Positions 1 through 9,179 of a stretch of 13,710 bases of DNA are shown piece by piece. Position 1 is the stretch's first letter; each line of letters begins with the position of its first letter. This DNA comes from Prolixibacteraceae bacterium (lineage in GTDB: Bacteria; Bacteroidota; Bacteroidia; Bacteroidales; Prolixibacteraceae). Both the position numbers and the translations under genes were made by a program. Location: assembly GCA_014380255.1 (NCBI GenBank), contig JACMKG010000250.1, positions 1 through 13,710 on the forward strand, given 5' to 3'. The notes under the pieces were generated by a model that was given only the letters and a program-made list of their open reading frames with translations, was not told where the DNA came from and did no database searches.

Positions 1-1
1 C

Positions 2-2074
2 ATGGCTCATATTGATGCTGGCAAAACCACCACTTCGGAGCGTATCCTGTATTATACAGGTATTACACACCGTATTGGTGAAGTGCACGATGGAGCTGCG
101 ACCATGGACTGGATGGAGCAGGAGCAGGAACGTGGGATCACGATCACCTCTGCTGCTACGACCACTTTTTGGAAATACGAAGATACAGAACATAAAATTA
201 ACATCATTGATACCCCAGGACACGTTGACTTCACTGTTGAAGTAGAACGTTCATTGCGCGTATTGGATGGAGCTGTTGCTCTTTTCTGTGCTGTAGGTGG
301 AGTTGAAGCTCAGTCAGAAACCGTATGGCGTCAGGCTGAGAAATATGGTGTGCCTCGTATCGGATTCGTTAATAAAATGGACCGTTCGGGTGCTGATTTT
401 TACAATGTAGTTTCTGAAGTAAAAGAGAAATTGGGTGCAAATCCAGTTCCTATTACTATTCCAATTGGTGCAGAAGAAACTTTCGAAGGCGTGGTTGATT
501 TGATTGAAATGAAAGCCATTCGCTGGAAAGACGATGCTACATTGGGTACTACCTATTACACGGAAGAAATTCCAGCAGAAATGGTGGAAATCTCCAATGA
601 ATATCGTGCTAAATTGGTTGAAGCAATAGCTGAACATGATGATGAATTGATGGAACGCTTCTTTGACGATCCGGAATCAATCACTGTTGACCATTTGTTG
701 ACTGTCATCCGCAAGGCTACCATCAGCATGTCAATTATCCCCATGTTGTGTGGTTCTGCATTTAAAAATAAAGGAATTCAGCATTTGCTGGATGCCGTTT
801 GTCAATTTCTTCCAAGTCCGCTTGATAAAGGCGAAATTGTAGGAGTTGATTATGACGACAAGGATGTAGAAGTAATTCGTCACAACGATGTGAAAGAACC
901 GTTGGCAGCCCTTGCATTTAAAATCGCTACCGACCCCTATGTTGGCCGTTTGTGCTTTATCAGGGTATATTCAGGAAAAATCACTGCAGGAGACACTGTA
1001 TTTAATTCAAGGACGGGTAAAAAAGAACGTATTTCACGTATTTACCAGATGCACTCTAACAAACAGAATGCAATTGATGTAATTGAAGCAGGTGATATTT
1101 GTGCTGCTGTAGGATTTAAAGATATCCGTACAGGGGATACATTGTCAGATTTAGACCATCCCATTGTTCTTGAAAGCATGGACTTTCCGGAACCAGTTAT
1201 CGGGATCGCTATTGAGCCTAAAACTCAAAAGGACCTGGATAAACTCAATGCAGGGTTATATAAACTTGCTGAAGAAGATCCAACATTTAAAGTAAATACT
1301 GATCCTGATTCAGGACAGACTGTTATTCGTGGGATGGGTGAGCTTCACCTTGAAATTATCGTTGACCGTCTTCGTCGTGAATTTAAGGTAGAATGTAACC
1401 AGGGAGCTCCCCAGGTTGCCTATAAAGAATGTATCACCAAATCGGTTGAACTTCGCGAAGTATTCAAGAAGCAATCCGGAGGTCGTGGTAAATTCGCTGA
1501 TATCATCGTACGCGTTGAGCCAGCTGATGAAGGCAAAATTGGTCTTCAGTTTATTGATGCTGTAAAAGGTGGAAACATTCCAAAAGAATATGTTCCTTCT
1601 GTACAGAAAGGTTTCGAATCAGCCTTGTCAAACGGACCGCTTGCCGGATTTACCGTTGATAGTCTGAAAGTAACTTTATTGGATGGTAGTTTCCATGCTG
1701 TTGACTCGGATCAGCTTTCATTTGAAATCTGTGCCCGTCAGGCATTCAAAAGCGCAGCCAGCAAAGCAGGACCCAAGTTGTTGGAACCTGTTATGAAATG
1801 CGAGATTGTAACTCCTGAAGAATACATGGGAGATATCATCGGTGACTTGAACCGTCGTCGTGGTCAGATTGAAGGTATGGAAGAAAAATCAGGTGCTCGT
1901 GTAATCAAAGCATTGGTTCCACTTTCTGAATTATTCGGATATGTGACTGTACTTAGAACTTTATCTTCAGGGCGTGCAACCTCTTCAATGGAATTCTCCA
2001 AATATGTAGAATTGCCGAAGTTGCTGGCTATTAAAGTTCTGGAAGAGCTTAAAGGAAAAACAGAGTTATTATAA
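2..2074 (+). CDS. fusA: Elongation factor G, 5'-truncated by window edge
   Basis: This is the translational GTPase that moves tRNAs and mRNA through the ribosome after peptide bond formation and acts with RRF in recycling. The frame begins in the G1 loop (AHIDAGKTT at visible residues 2-10). It continues with the switch I segment RGITI (44-48), G3 DTPGHVDF (70-77), G4 NKMD (124-127) and G5 GSAF (251-254), then EF-G domains II to V to a TAA stop. The first Met here aligns to about residue 15 of typical EF-G, so roughly 14 residues and the true start lie upstream of the window; 690 residues are visible against a usual length near 705. All GTPase motifs are intact, so this looks like the canonical copy. 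It is followed after 30 bases by rpsJ with no tuf between, the usual Bacteroidota order. Confidence 0.97.
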   Translation: MAHIDAGKTTTSERILYYTGITHRIGEVHDGAATMDWMEQEQERGITITSAATTTFWKYEDTEHKINIIDTPGHVDFTVEVERSLRVLDGAVALFCAVGGVEAQSETVWRQAEKYGVPRIGFVNKMDRSGADFYNVVSEVKEKLGANPVPITIPIGAEETFEGVVDLIEMKAIRWKDDATLGTTYYTEEIPAEMVEISNEYRAKLVEAIAEHDDELMERFFDDPESITVDHLLTVIRKATISMSIIPMLCGSAFKNKGIQHLLDAVCQFLPSPLDKGEIVGVDYDDKDVEVIRHNDVKEPLAALAFKIATDPYVGRLCFIRVYSGKITAGDTVFNSRTGKKERISRIYQMHSNKQNAIDVIEAGDICAAVGFKDIRTGDTLSDLDHPIVLESMDFPEPVIGIAIEPKTQKDLDKLNAGLYKLAEEDPTFKVNTDPDSGQTVIRGMGELHLEIIVDRLRREFKVECNQGAPQVAYKECITKSVELREVFKKQSGGRGKFADIIVRVEPADEGKIGLQFIDAVKGGNIPKEYVPSVQKGFESALSNGPLAGFTVDSLKVTLLDGSFHAVDSDQLSFEICARQAFKSAASKAGPKLLEPVMKCEIVTPEEYMGDIIGDLNRRRGQIEGMEEKSGARVIKALVPLSELFGYVTVLRTLSSGRATSSMEFSKYVELPKLLAIKVLEELKGKTELL

Positions 2075-2104
2075 TTATAAACTGTATTATTATTATTTCT
2101 CATT

Positions 2105-2410
2105 ATGAGTCAAAAGATCAGAATTAAGCTGAAATCGTATGATCACAACTTGGTAGACAAGTCGGCTGAAAAGATCGTAAAAACAGTAAAAACTACCGGA
2201 GCTGTAGTTAGTGGACCAATTCCACTTCCAACGCACAAACGTATTTTCACTGTATTACGCTCAACCTTTGTAAACAAAAAATCAAGGGAACAATTCGAGC
2301 TGTCATCTTACAAACGTTTGATCGACATTTACAGTTCAACAGCAAAAACCATTGACGCCTTAATGAAGCTTGAATTACCAAGTGGCGTTGAAGTAGAAAT
2401 CAAAGTTTGA
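2105..2410 (+). CDS. rpsJ: 30S ribosomal protein S10 (uS10)
   Basis: S10 is a 30S head protein and, as NusE, a partner of NusB and NusG in transcription antitermination and coupling. The 101-residue product has the family length. It carries GPIPLPT at 37-43 and the conserved loop [12 protein letters not shown] at 55-66, followed by KRLIDI. It opens the S10 block. The 30-base gap after fusA is too short to hold a long regulatory leader of the type L4 uses in gamma-proteobacteria, so that control is unlikely here. The bases before the ATG are T/A-rich with no Shine-Dalgarno motif. Confidence 0.97.
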   Translation: MSQKIRIKLKSYDHNLVDKSAEKIVKTVKTTGAVVSGPIPLPTHKRIFTVLRSTFVNKKSREQFELSSYKRLIDIYSSTAKTIDALMKLELPSGVEVEIKV

Positions 2411-2431
2411 TAACCTGTAAAAAAGAAAAAA

Positions 2432-3049
2432 ATGGCAGGATTAATCGGTAAAAAAATCGGAATGACTTCCGTATTCAGTGTTGAGGGGAAAAACATCCCA
2501 TGCACTGTGATCCAAGCCGGTCCTTGTGTAGTTACACAGGTGAAATCGGTAGAAACTGACGGCTACGTAGCTGTACAGTTAGGGTATGAAGACAAAAAAG
2601 AAAAGCATGCCAACAAGTGTGAGTTAGGCCATTTCAAAAAGGCTGCAACAGAACCTAAACGTAAGCTGGTAGAGTTCAAAGAACTCGTCGGTGAATTCAA
2701 ATTGGGAGACGTCATTAATGTTGATTCAATCGATGAAGAAGGTTGGGTTGATGTTCAGGGTGTAACCAAAGGAAAAGGGTTCCAGGGCGTTGTAAAACGT
2801 CACGGTTTTAGTGGGGTAGGTGATTCAACTCACGGTCAGCACAACCGTCTCAGAGCTCCTGGTTCTGTTGGTGCTTCTTCTTATCCATCACGTGTATTCC
2901 CAGGAATGCGCATGGCTGGTGTCGATGGCAATGACAATGTAACGATTCAGAACCTGAAAGTTTTGAAAGTTATTCCAGAGTCAAATTTATTGGTAGTCAA
3001 AGGATCAATTCCTGGATGTAAAGGTTCTTACGTAATTATTTATCAGTAA
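2432..3049 (+). CDS. rplC: 50S ribosomal protein L3 (uL3)
   Basis: L3 is an early-assembling 50S protein whose long loop reaches towards the peptidyl transferase centre. The 205-residue product begins [10 protein letters not shown] (3-12) and contains the central motif [14 protein letters not shown] (113-126) followed by THGQHNR and [11 protein letters not shown], then a standard C-terminus with IPGCKGS. The glutamine that PrmB methylates in E. coli L3 is replaced by Ala at 148 (GSVGAS), which I believe is normal outside proteobacteria. The stretch right after MAG (161-163) reads VDGNDN rather than a QMGG-like sequence; see findings. The stop overlaps the rplD start by one base. An A-rich stretch, not a Shine-Dalgarno motif, precedes the start. 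Confidence 0.97.
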   Translation: MAGLIGKKIGMTSVFSVEGKNIPCTVIQAGPCVVTQVKSVETDGYVAVQLGYEDKKEKHANKCELGHFKKAATEPKRKLVEFKELVGEFKLGDVINVDSIDEEGWVDVQGVTKGKGFQGVVKRHGFSGVGDSTHGQHNRLRAPGSVGASSYPSRVFPGMRMAGVDGNDNVTIQNLKVLKVIPESNLLVVKGSIPGCKGSYVIIYQ

Positions 3050-3678
3050 TGGAAATAAAAGTATTAAATATCGCAGGACAGGAAACCGGCAGAACTGTTA
3101 CTTTAGATGAACAGATCTTTGGTATTGAACCCAATGACCATGCCATTTATTTGGATGTAAAGCAAATCCTGGCCAATAAAAGACAGGGAACTCATAGTTC
3201 AAAAGAACGTGGAGAAGTTTCTGGAAGTACCCGGAAACTTAAAAAACAAAAAGGCACCGGAACGGCAAGGGCAGGTAGTGTTAAATCACCTGTATTCCGT
3301 GGTGGAGGCCGCGTTTTTGGACCACGCCCAAGAACTTATGACTTCAAATTAAACAAGAAAGTAAAATCTCTTGCACGTAAATCAGCTTTAACATATAAGG
3401 CGCTTGAGGAATCTATTTTGGTTGTTGAGGATTTCAATTTTGAAACTCCAAAAACACGCGAAATGGTGCAAATCAGTAATAATCTGAAAATTGCTGATAA
3501 TAAGTCACTTTTCGTGTTACCAGATGAAAATAAAAATATATATTTGTCCTCCAGAAATTTACAGGGCATATCTGTTATAACAGCTTCAGAATTAAATACT
3601 TACCAGATATTGAATGCACGGAAAGTAATTGTTCTTGAAAGTTCAGTAAATAAGATTGAGGAATTCTTTAAGATTTAA
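3049..3678 (+). CDS. rplD: 50S ribosomal protein L4 (uL4)
   Basis: L4 binds 23S rRNA domain I and lines the nascent peptide exit tunnel through an extended loop. The 209-residue product has the globular N-terminus, the basic tunnel loop from about 44 to 100 with [13 protein letters not shown] (65-77) and [13 protein letters not shown] (83-95), and a C-terminal Rossmann-like part. The start ATG shares its A with the rplC TAA stop (TAATG), which suggests re-initiation by the same ribosomes. Feedback control by L4 is known in enterobacteria, but nothing in this window shows it. Confidence 0.97.
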   Translation: MEIKVLNIAGQETGRTVTLDEQIFGIEPNDHAIYLDVKQILANKRQGTHSSKERGEVSGSTRKLKKQKGTGTARAGSVKSPVFRGGGRVFGPRPRTYDFKLNKKVKSLARKSALTYKALEESILVVEDFNFETPKTREMVQISNNLKIADNKSLFVLPDENKNIYLSSRNLQGISVITASELNTYQILNARKVIVLESSVNKIEEFFKI

Positions 3679-3689
3679 AAGGCTTGAAA

Positions 3690-3980
3690 ATGGAAATTTT
3701 AATTAAACCGATCGTTACCGAAAAGATGACAGGTCAGGCCGAAGGTCTTAACCGCTATGGTTTTATTGTTAATCGTAATGCGAATAAATTACAGATTAAG
3801 AGAGCCATCGAAGGTTTATACAATGTTTCGGTGGAGTCTGTAAATACATTGATTCACGGTGGTAAGAGAAAATCTCGCTTTACCAAAGCCGGAGTTATCT
3901 CTGGTAGTACAGGCATGAGCAAGAAAGCTATTGTTACAATAGCAAAAGGAGAGAGTATTGATTTTTACAGTAATATATAA
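3690..3980 (+). CDS. rplW: 50S ribosomal protein L23 (uL23)
   Basis: L23 sits at the tunnel exit and is the docking site for trigger factor and SRP. The 96-residue product reads MEILIKPIVTEKM at its start. Glu11 in VTEKM aligns with E. coli Glu18, the trigger factor contact. An in-frame TTG two codons upstream (3684) gives a slightly longer frame, but the ATG at 3690 fits the family N-terminus, and AAGG at 3679-3682 lies 7 bases before it, so I use the ATG. The DFYSNI C-terminus is one I recall from Bacteroidota L23. The gene lies 11 bases after rplD and 7 bases before rplB. Confidence 0.93.
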   Translation: MEILIKPIVTEKMTGQAEGLNRYGFIVNRNANKLQIKRAIEGLYNVSVESVNTLIHGGKRKSRFTKAGVISGSTGMSKKAIVTIAKGESIDFYSNI

Positions 3981-3987
3981 ATAGAAA

Positions 3988-4812
3988 ATGGCAGTAAGAA
4001 AATTAAATCCAGTTACTCCGGGTCAAAGGCATAAGATTGCTGGGACCTTTGAGTCCATTACTGCATCAACACCTGAAAAATCATTGTTGAAGCCTATGAC
4101 GAGATCTGGCGGTCGTAACAGCCAGGGACGCATGACAATGAGGTATATAGGTGGTGGCCACAAACGCAAATACCGTTCTATCGACTTTAAAAGAGATAAA
4201 GATGGTATTGCCGCTGTTGTAGAATCTATTCAGTATGATCCAAACCGTACCGCTCGAATTGCACTGTTGGTTTATCCCGACGGTGAAAAAAGGTATATGC
4301 TTGCGTCCAACGGACTCAAGGTAGGCCAAACAATCGAGACCGGTAAAGGAATCGCACCTGAAATAGGTAATACATTACCACTATCCGATATTCCTCTTGG
4401 AACATTGGTTCACAACATTGAGCTTCATCCCAGTCAGGGAGGTGTGATGGCTCGTAGTGCCGGAACGTACGCTCAGTTAACTTCGAGAGAAGGAAAGTAT
4501 GCTATCGTGAAATTGCCTTCAGGCGAATCTAGAATGGTGCTCGTAACTTGTCGTGCTACAGTAGGTACCGTAGGAAATACCGAGCATAACCTTGAGAGAT
4601 CAGGTAAAGCTGGTCGTTCAAGATGGTTAGGTAGTAGACCTCGTGTTAGAGGTGTAGCTATGAACCCAGTTGATCACCCCATGGGTGGTGGCGAAGGTCG
4701 TTCTTCAGGTGGACATCCACGTTCACGCAAAGGCTTGTTAGCCAAAGGCTTCAAGACCAGGTCAAAGAAGAAAGCTTCTAACAGGTATATTGTAGAAAAA
4801 CGCAAGAAATAA
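3988..4812 (+). CDS. rplB: 50S ribosomal protein L2 (uL2)
   Basis: L2 is one of the most conserved 50S proteins; it binds 23S rRNA domain IV and is needed for subunit joining and peptidyl transfer. The 274-residue product has the N-terminal OB-like part with GGGHKRKYR (55-63), the SH3-like part, and the signature [20 protein letters not shown] at 226-245. His230 matches E. coli His229, linked to activity. The usual HPH is HPM here, a variant I recall from Bacteroidota L2, so it supports the taxon call and is not damage. The basic tail ends VEKRKK. No Shine-Dalgarno motif precedes the start; the bases there are A/T. Confidence 0.97.
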   Translation: MAVRKLNPVTPGQRHKIAGTFESITASTPEKSLLKPMTRSGGRNSQGRMTMRYIGGGHKRKYRSIDFKRDKDGIAAVVESIQYDPNRTARIALLVYPDGEKRYMLASNGLKVGQTIETGKGIAPEIGNTLPLSDIPLGTLVHNIELHPSQGGVMARSAGTYAQLTSREGKYAIVKLPSGESRMVLVTCRATVGTVGNTEHNLERSGKAGRSRWLGSRPRVRGVAMNPVDHPMGGGEGRSSGGHPRSRKGLLAKGFKTRSKKKASNRYIVEKRKK

Positions 4813-4816
4813 TTAA

Positions 4817-4822
4817 AAGGAG
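4817..4822 (+). promoter_or_regulatory. Strong ribosome binding site of rpsS
   Basis: AAGGAG lies 6 bases before the rpsS ATG at 4829, inside the 16-base gap after rplB, so it is not forced by coding. It is one of only two clear non-coding Shine-Dalgarno motifs in this window; most other genes have A/T-rich upstream bases. Confidence 0.7.
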
Positions 4823-4828
4823 AAGAAT

Positions 4829-5095
4829 ATGAGTCGTTCATTAAAGAAAGGGCCTTTTATTGATTTCAAACTGGAGCGTAAAGTGACAGTGTTGAATGAT
4901 ACGAATAAGAAGTCGGTAATCAAGACTTGGGCCAGAGCATCAGTAATTTCTCCTGACTTTGTAGGGCATACCATTGCGGTGCATAACGGAAATAAGTTTA
5001 TTCCTGTTTATGTAACTGAAAACATGGTAGGCCATAAATTTGGTGAATTTGCACCTACAAGAACTTTCAGGGGACATGCCAAAGGCAAAAAATAA
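4829..5095 (+). CDS. rpsS: 30S ribosomal protein S19 (uS19)
   Basis: S19 is a 30S head protein that pairs with S13 and touches the A-site tRNA and the 23S bridge. The 88-residue product starts [12 protein letters not shown] and carries [16 protein letters not shown] near its C-terminus, both family signatures. Length is normal. It follows rplB by 16 bases with a strong ribosome binding site (AAGGAG), and 37 bases separate it from rplV, slightly more than most gaps here. Confidence 0.97.
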   Translation: MSRSLKKGPFIDFKLERKVTVLNDTNKKSVIKTWARASVISPDFVGHTIAVHNGNKFIPVYVTENMVGHKFGEFAPTRTFRGHAKGKK

Positions 5096-5132
5096 GGCAT
5101 GAGATTCTCATTAACTATTAAAAGAATTCACG

Positions 5133-5546
5133 ATGGGTGCTAGAAAAAGAAATAGTGCAAACGAACTAAAGGAAGCTAAGAAACAGCAGTATTTTGCTGT
5201 TTTGAAGAACTGTCCTACTTCACCACGTAAAATGAGGCTAGTGGCTGACATGATACGGGGTATGGAAGTGAATAGAGCTATTGATGTACTTAAGTTTTCC
5301 TCCAAGGAATCTTCGCGCAGACTTGAAAAATTAGTCATGTCTGCTCTTGCTAACTGGCAAGCAAAAAACGAAGGAAAACGTTTGGAAGAAAGCAATTTGT
5401 ATGTGAAAAATATTTCTGTTGATTCAGGAAGAATACTTAAAAGACTGCGTCCTGCTCCACAGGGTCGTGCACACCGGATCAAGAAAAGATCCAATCACGT
5501 GACTGTAAGTCTGGATAGTTTAACCGTAGTTAAAGAAACTGAATAA
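5133..5546 (+). CDS. rplV: 50S ribosomal protein L22 (uL22)
   Basis: L22 contacts all 23S rRNA domains, and its long beta hairpin forms part of the exit tunnel constriction next to L4. The 137-residue product has the alpha/beta core with [14 protein letters not shown] (30-43) and the tunnel hairpin and signature [19 protein letters not shown] (102-120). The N-terminus carries about 20 extra basic and polar residues compared with the 110-residue E. coli protein. The ATG at 5133 is used because no in-frame ATG closer to the core gives a better fit. No Shine-Dalgarno motif is seen. Confidence 0.96.
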   Translation: MGARKRNSANELKEAKKQQYFAVLKNCPTSPRKMRLVADMIRGMEVNRAIDVLKFSSKESSRRLEKLVMSALANWQAKNEGKRLEESNLYVKNISVDSGRILKRLRPAPQGRAHRIKKRSNHVTVSLDSLTVVKETE

Positions 5547-5556
5547 ATAATAATAC

Positions 5557-6273
5557 ATGGGACAAAAAGTTAATCCAATCGCTAATCGTTTAGGGATCAT
5601 CAAAGGATGGGATTCCAACTGGTTCGGTGGAAACAACTATGGCGATAAGCTCGTGGAAGACTTCAAAATCAGGGAATACCTGAATGCCCGTTTGGCAAAA
5701 GCAAGTATCTCGAAGATTATCATTGAACGCACACTGAAACTTATTACTATTACTGTTCACACCTCTAGACCCGGTATTATTATTGGTAAAGGTGGTCAGG
5801 AAGTTGATAAGCTGAAAGAAGAGTTGAAAAAGATCACCAACAAAGAAGTTCAGATCAATATTTTTGAAATTAAACGTCCAGAACTGGATGCTCAGATTGT
5901 AGCTATTAATATTGCACGTCAGATTGAAGGTAAGATTGCTTACCGTCGTGCTACCAAAATGGCTATCGCTTCAACCATGAGAATGGGAGCGCAAGGCATC
6001 AAAATCCAGGTTTCAGGTCGTTTGAATGGTGCTGAAATGGCACGTTCAGAAATGTATAAAGATGGCCGTACTCCTTTGCATACTCTGAGAGCTGACATAG
6101 ATTATGCACTTGCAGAAGCCCTTACTAAAACCGGATTACTCGGTGTTAAAGTATGGATTTGCAAAGGTGAGATTTATGGAAAGCGTGACCTTTCACCAAA
6201 CCTTGGCCAGAAACCTGGTCGTCCGGTTGCCGGTGGCCCAAAAGGGAACGGATTTAAGAAAAGAAAAAAATAA
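5557..6273 (+). CDS. rpsC: 30S ribosomal protein S3 (uS3)
   Basis: S3 lies at the mRNA entry pore of the 30S subunit and, with S4 and S5, takes part in unwinding mRNA. The 238-residue product starts [13 protein letters not shown], has a type II KH domain with the GKGG loop at 77-80 ([15 protein letters not shown]), and a C-terminal domain with [12 protein letters not shown] and [11 protein letters not shown]. The basic tail FKKRKK is common in this family. The gap from rplV is only 10 bases and A/T-rich, without a Shine-Dalgarno motif. Confidence 0.97.
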   Translation: MGQKVNPIANRLGIIKGWDSNWFGGNNYGDKLVEDFKIREYLNARLAKASISKIIIERTLKLITITVHTSRPGIIIGKGGQEVDKLKEELKKITNKEVQINIFEIKRPELDAQIVAINIARQIEGKIAYRRATKMAIASTMRMGAQGIKIQVSGRLNGAEMARSEMYKDGRTPLHTLRADIDYALAEALTKTGLLGVKVWICKGEIYGKRDLSPNLGQKPGRPVAGGPKGNGFKKRKK

Positions 6274-6301
6274 TTTGTCAACCTTTCAGAAGTAGAGAAG
6301 G

Positions 6302-6736
6302 ATGTTACAACCGAAAAAGACAAAATTCAGAAGAGTACAAAAGGGAAAAATGAAGGGACTGGCCCATAGAGGAAATCAGTTAGCATTTGGATCTTTTGGT
6401 ATAAAAGCGTTGCAGGAAACATGGCTTACCGGACGGCAGATTGAAGCTGCCCGTGTTGCGGTAACGCGTCATATGCAACGTCAGGGTCAAATATGGATCC
6501 GAATATTCCCCGATAAACCAATTACTAAAAAACCCGCTGAAGTACGTATGGGTAAAGGTAAGGGTGCCCCGGAAGCATTTGTTGCTCCGATTACGCCAGG
6601 TAGAATATTGATTGAAGCAGATGGAGTTCCATTTACAGTTGCTAAAGAAGCACTTCGTTTGGCTGCACAAAAACTACCGGTTACTACTAAGTTCGTTGTA
6701 AGACGTGATTATGTTGAATCTGAAATCGCTGAATAA
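6302..6736 (+). CDS. rplP: 50S ribosomal protein L16 (uL16)
   Basis: L16 is a late-assembling 50S protein near the A-site tRNA elbow. The 144-residue product begins [19 protein letters not shown] and contains RMGKGKG at 82-88; Arg82 matches E. coli Arg81, the residue hydroxylated by RoxA in that organism (no claim for this one). GAG and AAGG bases sit directly against the start (6292-6300), too close to act as a normal Shine-Dalgarno motif. The stop overlaps rpmC by one base. Confidence 0.97.
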   Translation: MLQPKKTKFRRVQKGKMKGLAHRGNQLAFGSFGIKALQETWLTGRQIEAARVAVTRHMQRQGQIWIRIFPDKPITKKPAEVRMGKGKGAPEAFVAPITPGRILIEADGVPFTVAKEALRLAAQKLPVTTKFVVRRDYVESEIAE

Positions 6737-6939
6737 TGAAGACATCAGAAATTGAAAAGTTATCCATCGCAGAGGTTAAGGAGAGAATCCAAACCGATAC
6801 GGATTCCTTATTACGGATGAAAATGAACCATGCTATTTCTCCACTTGAAAATCCACAAGTGATTGTGGGTGTAAGAAGAAATATTGCAAGACTAAAAACC
6901 ATTCTACGTCAACGGGAAATAAACACAAAACAGAGTTAG
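6736..6939 (+). CDS. rpmC: 50S ribosomal protein L29 (uL29)
   Basis: L29 is a small helical-hairpin protein beside L23 at the tunnel exit. The 67-residue product starts [18 protein letters not shown], forming the first helix, with the second helix around [16 protein letters not shown] (46-61). The ATG shares a base with the rplP stop (TAATG), pointing to translational coupling. Two bases separate its stop from rpsQ. Confidence 0.95.
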   Translation: MKTSEIEKLSIAEVKERIQTDTDSLLRMKMNHAISPLENPQVIVGVRRNIARLKTILRQREINTKQS

Positions 6940-6941
6940 TA

Positions 6942-7199
6942 ATGGAATCAAGAAATCTAAGGAAGGAGCGTATAGGAGTTGTTGTGTCTAACAAAATGGA
7001 ATCGACCATCGTTGTAGCTGAAAAGCGCAAGGAAAAACATCCCATTTATGGAAAGTTCGTCAACAAAACTTCTAAATTTTACGCCCATGACGAAAAAAAC
7101 AGCTGCAACATTGGTGATACTGTGAAGATCATGGAAACACGACCAATCAGTAAGCAGAAATGTTGGAGATTAGTGGAAATCATTGAAAGAGCTAAGTAA
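6942..7199 (+). CDS. rpsQ: 30S ribosomal protein S17 (uS17)
   Basis: S17 is a primary 16S rRNA-binding protein with an OB fold. The 85-residue product has [19 protein letters not shown] (7-25), KHPIYGKFV (33-41), and the closing [20 protein letters not shown] segment, all typical. It sits between rpmC (2-base gap) and rplN (2-base gap). The last gene of the S10 block in the classical E. coli scheme, it continues here without any break into the spc block. Confidence 0.96.
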   Translation: MESRNLRKERIGVVVSNKMESTIVVAEKRKEKHPIYGKFVNKTSKFYAHDEKNSCNIGDTVKIMETRPISKQKCWRLVEIIERAK

Positions 7200-7201
7200 T
7201 T

Positions 7202-7567
7202 ATGTTACAACAGGAATCAAGATGTACCGTTGCCGATAATAGTGGAGCAAAGGAAGTGCTGGTGATCCGCGTATTAGGTGGAACAAGAAAGCGCTATGCT
7301 ACACTCGGCGATACCATTGTAGTAACCGTAAAAAGTGCTATAGCGGGAAGTGATATGAAAAAAGGTGCTGTGTCGAAAGCTATTGTTGTTCGTACCTCAA
7401 AAGAAGTTCGTCGTCCAGATGGATCATACATCCGTTTTGATGATAATGCCGTTGTTTTGCTGAATAACAACAGTGAAATGCGTGGAACTCGTATATTTGG
7501 GCCTGTAGCAAGAGAACTTCGTGATAAAAATATGAAGATTATTTCACTTGCTCCTGAAGTACTTTAA
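7202..7567 (+). CDS. rplN: 50S ribosomal protein L14 (uL14)
   Basis: L14 binds 23S rRNA and forms an intersubunit bridge; it is also the docking site of the silencing factor RsfS. The 121-residue product begins [18 protein letters not shown] and contains the signature around [15 protein letters not shown] (71-85) and [13 protein letters not shown] (95-107). Family length is normal (about 122). In E. coli this gene opens the spc operon behind its own promoter; here only 2 bases separate it from rpsQ, so no dedicated promoter space exists. Confidence 0.97.
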   Translation: MLQQESRCTVADNSGAKEVLVIRVLGGTRKRYATLGDTIVVTVKSAIAGSDMKKGAVSKAIVVRTSKEVRRPDGSYIRFDDNAVVLLNNNSEMRGTRIFGPVARELRDKNMKIISLAPEVL

Positions 7568-7584
7568 TGCATAAAATAAAAACA

Positions 7585-7908
7585 ATGCAGCAAAAAATAC
7601 ACATTAAAAAAAGCGACACCGTATTTGTAACCACTGGAAATTACAAAGGACGGGAAGGCAAAGTGCTCGAAGTTATAAGAGCTACCGGGAAAGCTATTGT
7701 GGAAGGTGTTAATATGGTTAAAAAACATACCAAACCAAATGCGGCTCACCCGCAAGGTGGTATTGTTGAAAAGGAAGCACCTATTCACATTTCGAACCTT
7801 ATGATTAAGGATCCTAAAACAGGAAAACCAACTCGTATCGGAAGAAGGCTTAATGATAAAGGGAAATTAGTTCGTTATTCTAAAAAATCAGGAGAGGAGA
7901 TTAAGTAA
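7585..7908 (+). CDS. rplX: 50S ribosomal protein L24 (uL24)
   Basis: L24 starts 50S assembly by binding the 5' end of 23S rRNA. From the ATG at 7585 it is 107 residues: [13 protein letters not shown], then the KOW motif around [15 protein letters not shown] (16-30), and [17 protein letters not shown] later, ending in KKSGEEIK. A longer frame from the ATG at 7567 adds six residues (MHKIKT) and would overlap the rplN stop by one base. I prefer 7585 because family members start two to four residues before the KIHIKK segment and because an A-rich stretch typical of this window precedes it; the upstream start remains possible. The stop overlaps rplE by one base. Confidence 0.88.
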   Translation: MQQKIHIKKSDTVFVTTGNYKGREGKVLEVIRATGKAIVEGVNMVKKHTKPNAAHPQGGIVEKEAPIHISNLMIKDPKTGKPTRIGRRLNDKGKLVRYSKKSGEEIK

Positions 7909-8465
7909 TGGCTTACGTACCAACACTTAAGAAAAAATACTTGGACGAAGTAGTTCCTGCGTTAGTGAAGGATTTTTCCTACAAAAACGTAATGCAGGCG
8001 CCAAGGTTAGAGAAAATTGTCATCAACCAGGGAGTTGGAGCTGCTATTGCAGATAAAAAGTTAATCGAAATCGCTACCGAAGAGATTACAACTATCGCAG
8101 GTCAGAAAGCAGTCCAAACCAAATCTAAGAGAGACATCTCTAATTTCAAACTAAGGAAGAAAATGCCTATCGGGGTTAGAGTAACCCTTCGCAGAGAGCA
8201 TATGTATGAATTCCTGGATCGTCTAATCAGTGTATCTCTTCCCCGTATACGTGATTTTAAAGGGATTGAAAGCAAAATGGATGGAAGTGGTAACTATACC
8301 CTCGGAATTCCTGAGCAGATCATTTTCCCTGAAATCGTGATGGATAAAGTTACCCGTATCAACGGTATGAATATCACTTTCGTGACTACAGCCGATTCAG
8401 ACGAAGAAGGCTATGCTTTATTGAAAGAGTTAGGTTTACCTTTTAAAAATGCTAAAAAGAATTAA
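7908..8465 (+). CDS. rplE: 50S ribosomal protein L5 (uL5)
   Basis: L5 binds 5S rRNA with L18 and L25 in the central protuberance and touches the P-site tRNA. The 185-residue product has [13 protein letters not shown] (32-44), [13 protein letters not shown] (84-96), LPRIRDFKG (111-119), and [14 protein letters not shown] (130-143). The ATG overlaps the rplX stop by one base. GGAG-type bases at 7890-7899 lie 8 bases upstream, but they also encode the conserved SGEEIK tail of L24, so they may not have been selected as a ribosome binding site. Confidence 0.97.
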   Translation: MAYVPTLKKKYLDEVVPALVKDFSYKNVMQAPRLEKIVINQGVGAAIADKKLIEIATEEITTIAGQKAVQTKSKRDISNFKLRKKMPIGVRVTLRREHMYEFLDRLISVSLPRIRDFKGIESKMDGSGNYTLGIPEQIIFPEIVMDKVTRINGMNITFVTTADSDEEGYALLKELGLPFKNAKKN

Positions 8466-8468
8466 GAT

Positions 8469-8738
8469 ATGGCTAAGGAATCAATGAAAGCTCGTGAAGT
8501 TAAAAGAGCAGCACTTGTTGAAAAATATGCCGAGAAAAGAGCAAAACTTAAGGCTGAAGGAGACTATGTTGGACTTCAGAAGTTACCTAAGAACTCTGCC
8601 CGTATTCGTATGCATAACAGATGCAAATTAACCGGACGTCCGAGAGGATATATGCGTCAATTCGGTATCAGTAGAATCAATTTCAGAGAAATGGCTTCTT
8701 CTGGTTTAATTCCCGGTGTTAAAAAAGCAAGTTGGTAA
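8469..8738 (+). CDS. rpsN: 30S ribosomal protein S14 (uS14), zinc-free long form
   Basis: S14 assembles late into the 30S head near S3, S10 and S19. The 89-residue product is the long form: the family core [20 protein letters not shown] (41-60) and [12 protein letters not shown] (65-76) is present, but there is a single Cys (52) and no CxxC pairs, so it cannot form the zinc ribbon of the short 61-residue type. It follows rplE by 3 bases. No second S14 copy is visible in the window. Confidence 0.97.
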   Translation: MAKESMKAREVKRAALVEKYAEKRAKLKAEGDYVGLQKLPKNSARIRMHNRCKLTGRPRGYMRQFGISRINFREMASSGLIPGVKKASW

Positions 8739-8755
8739 TTTATAATTAAGAAGTA

Positions 8756-9163
8756 ATGAGCAAAATTACAGATCCAATAGCAGATTATCTGACACGAATC
8801 AGAAATGCCCAAAAAGCAAAGCATCGTGTGGTTGATATTCCTGCATCCAATATCAAGAAAGAAATTACCAAAATTTTGAAAGATAAAGGATATATCTTAA
8901 ACTATAAGTTTGAAGACGAAATCAACTTCCAGGGCAACATTAAAATTGCCTTAAAATATCATCCGGAAACGCGTATTCCTGCGATTAAAGCAATCAGACG
9001 TATCAGTAAACCTGGTTTGAGGAAATATTGTCATACAGACAGCATTCCACGTGTGCTTAACGGTTTGGGAATTGCAATATTATCAACCTCCAAAGGCGTA
9101 ATCACCGATAAAGAAGCTCGGGAATTAAGCGTTGGTGGTGAAGTCTTATGTTACGTTTATTAA
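8756..9163 (+). CDS. rpsH: 30S ribosomal protein S8 (uS8)
   Basis: S8 binds the central domain of 16S rRNA and organises the 30S platform. The 135-residue product starts [18 protein letters not shown], contains [11 protein letters not shown] (81-91) and the signature [18 protein letters not shown] (105-122), and ends GGEVLCYVY, close to the usual family end. In E. coli S8 represses its own operon at the rplE start; I see no clear matching hairpin here. A/T-rich bases precede the ATG, and a 16-base gap carrying a strong ribosome binding site leads to rplF. Confidence 0.97.
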   Translation: MSKITDPIADYLTRIRNAQKAKHRVVDIPASNIKKEITKILKDKGYILNYKFEDEINFQGNIKIALKYHPETRIPAIKAIRRISKPGLRKYCHTDSIPRVLNGLGIAILSTSKGVITDKEARELSVGGEVLCYVY

Positions 9164-9166
9164 TCT

Positions 9167-9172
9167 AGGAGG
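9167..9172 (+). promoter_or_regulatory. Consensus Shine-Dalgarno site of rplF
   Basis: AGGAGG, the full anti-16S consensus, sits 7 bases before the rplF ATG at 9180 and wholly inside the 16-base rpsH-rplF gap. It fixes the rplF start at 9180 and rejects the longer TTG start at 9132. It is the strongest such site in the window. Confidence 0.8.
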
Positions 9173-9179
9173 AATAATA

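Noticed and set aside
314..637. 107-codon minus-strand frame inside fusA
   Set aside because: It lies entirely within the EF-G coding region and has the Phe/Asn/Ser-rich composition of a shadow frame.
5099..5111. Small palindrome ATGAGATTCTCAT after rpsS
   Set aside because: Only a 5-bp stem with a 3-base loop and no T-run; too weak to call a terminator or operator in the middle of an operon.
5111..5494. 127-codon reading frame on the minus strand opposite rplV
   Set aside because: It is fully antisense to a clear L22 gene, shows Leu/Phe/Ser-rich composition expected from the complement of Lys/Glu/Arg-rich coding, and has no recognisable domain.
7890..7899. GGAGAGGAG as ribosome binding site of rplE
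   Set aside because: These bases encode the conserved SGEEIK end of L24, so the motif may come from protein constraint; not counted among the clear Shine-Dalgarno sites.
9132..9179. 16-codon N-terminal extension of L6 from a TTG inside rpsH
   Set aside because: The extension has no family resemblance, overlaps conserved rpsH codons, and a consensus Shine-Dalgarno site marks the ATG at 9180.
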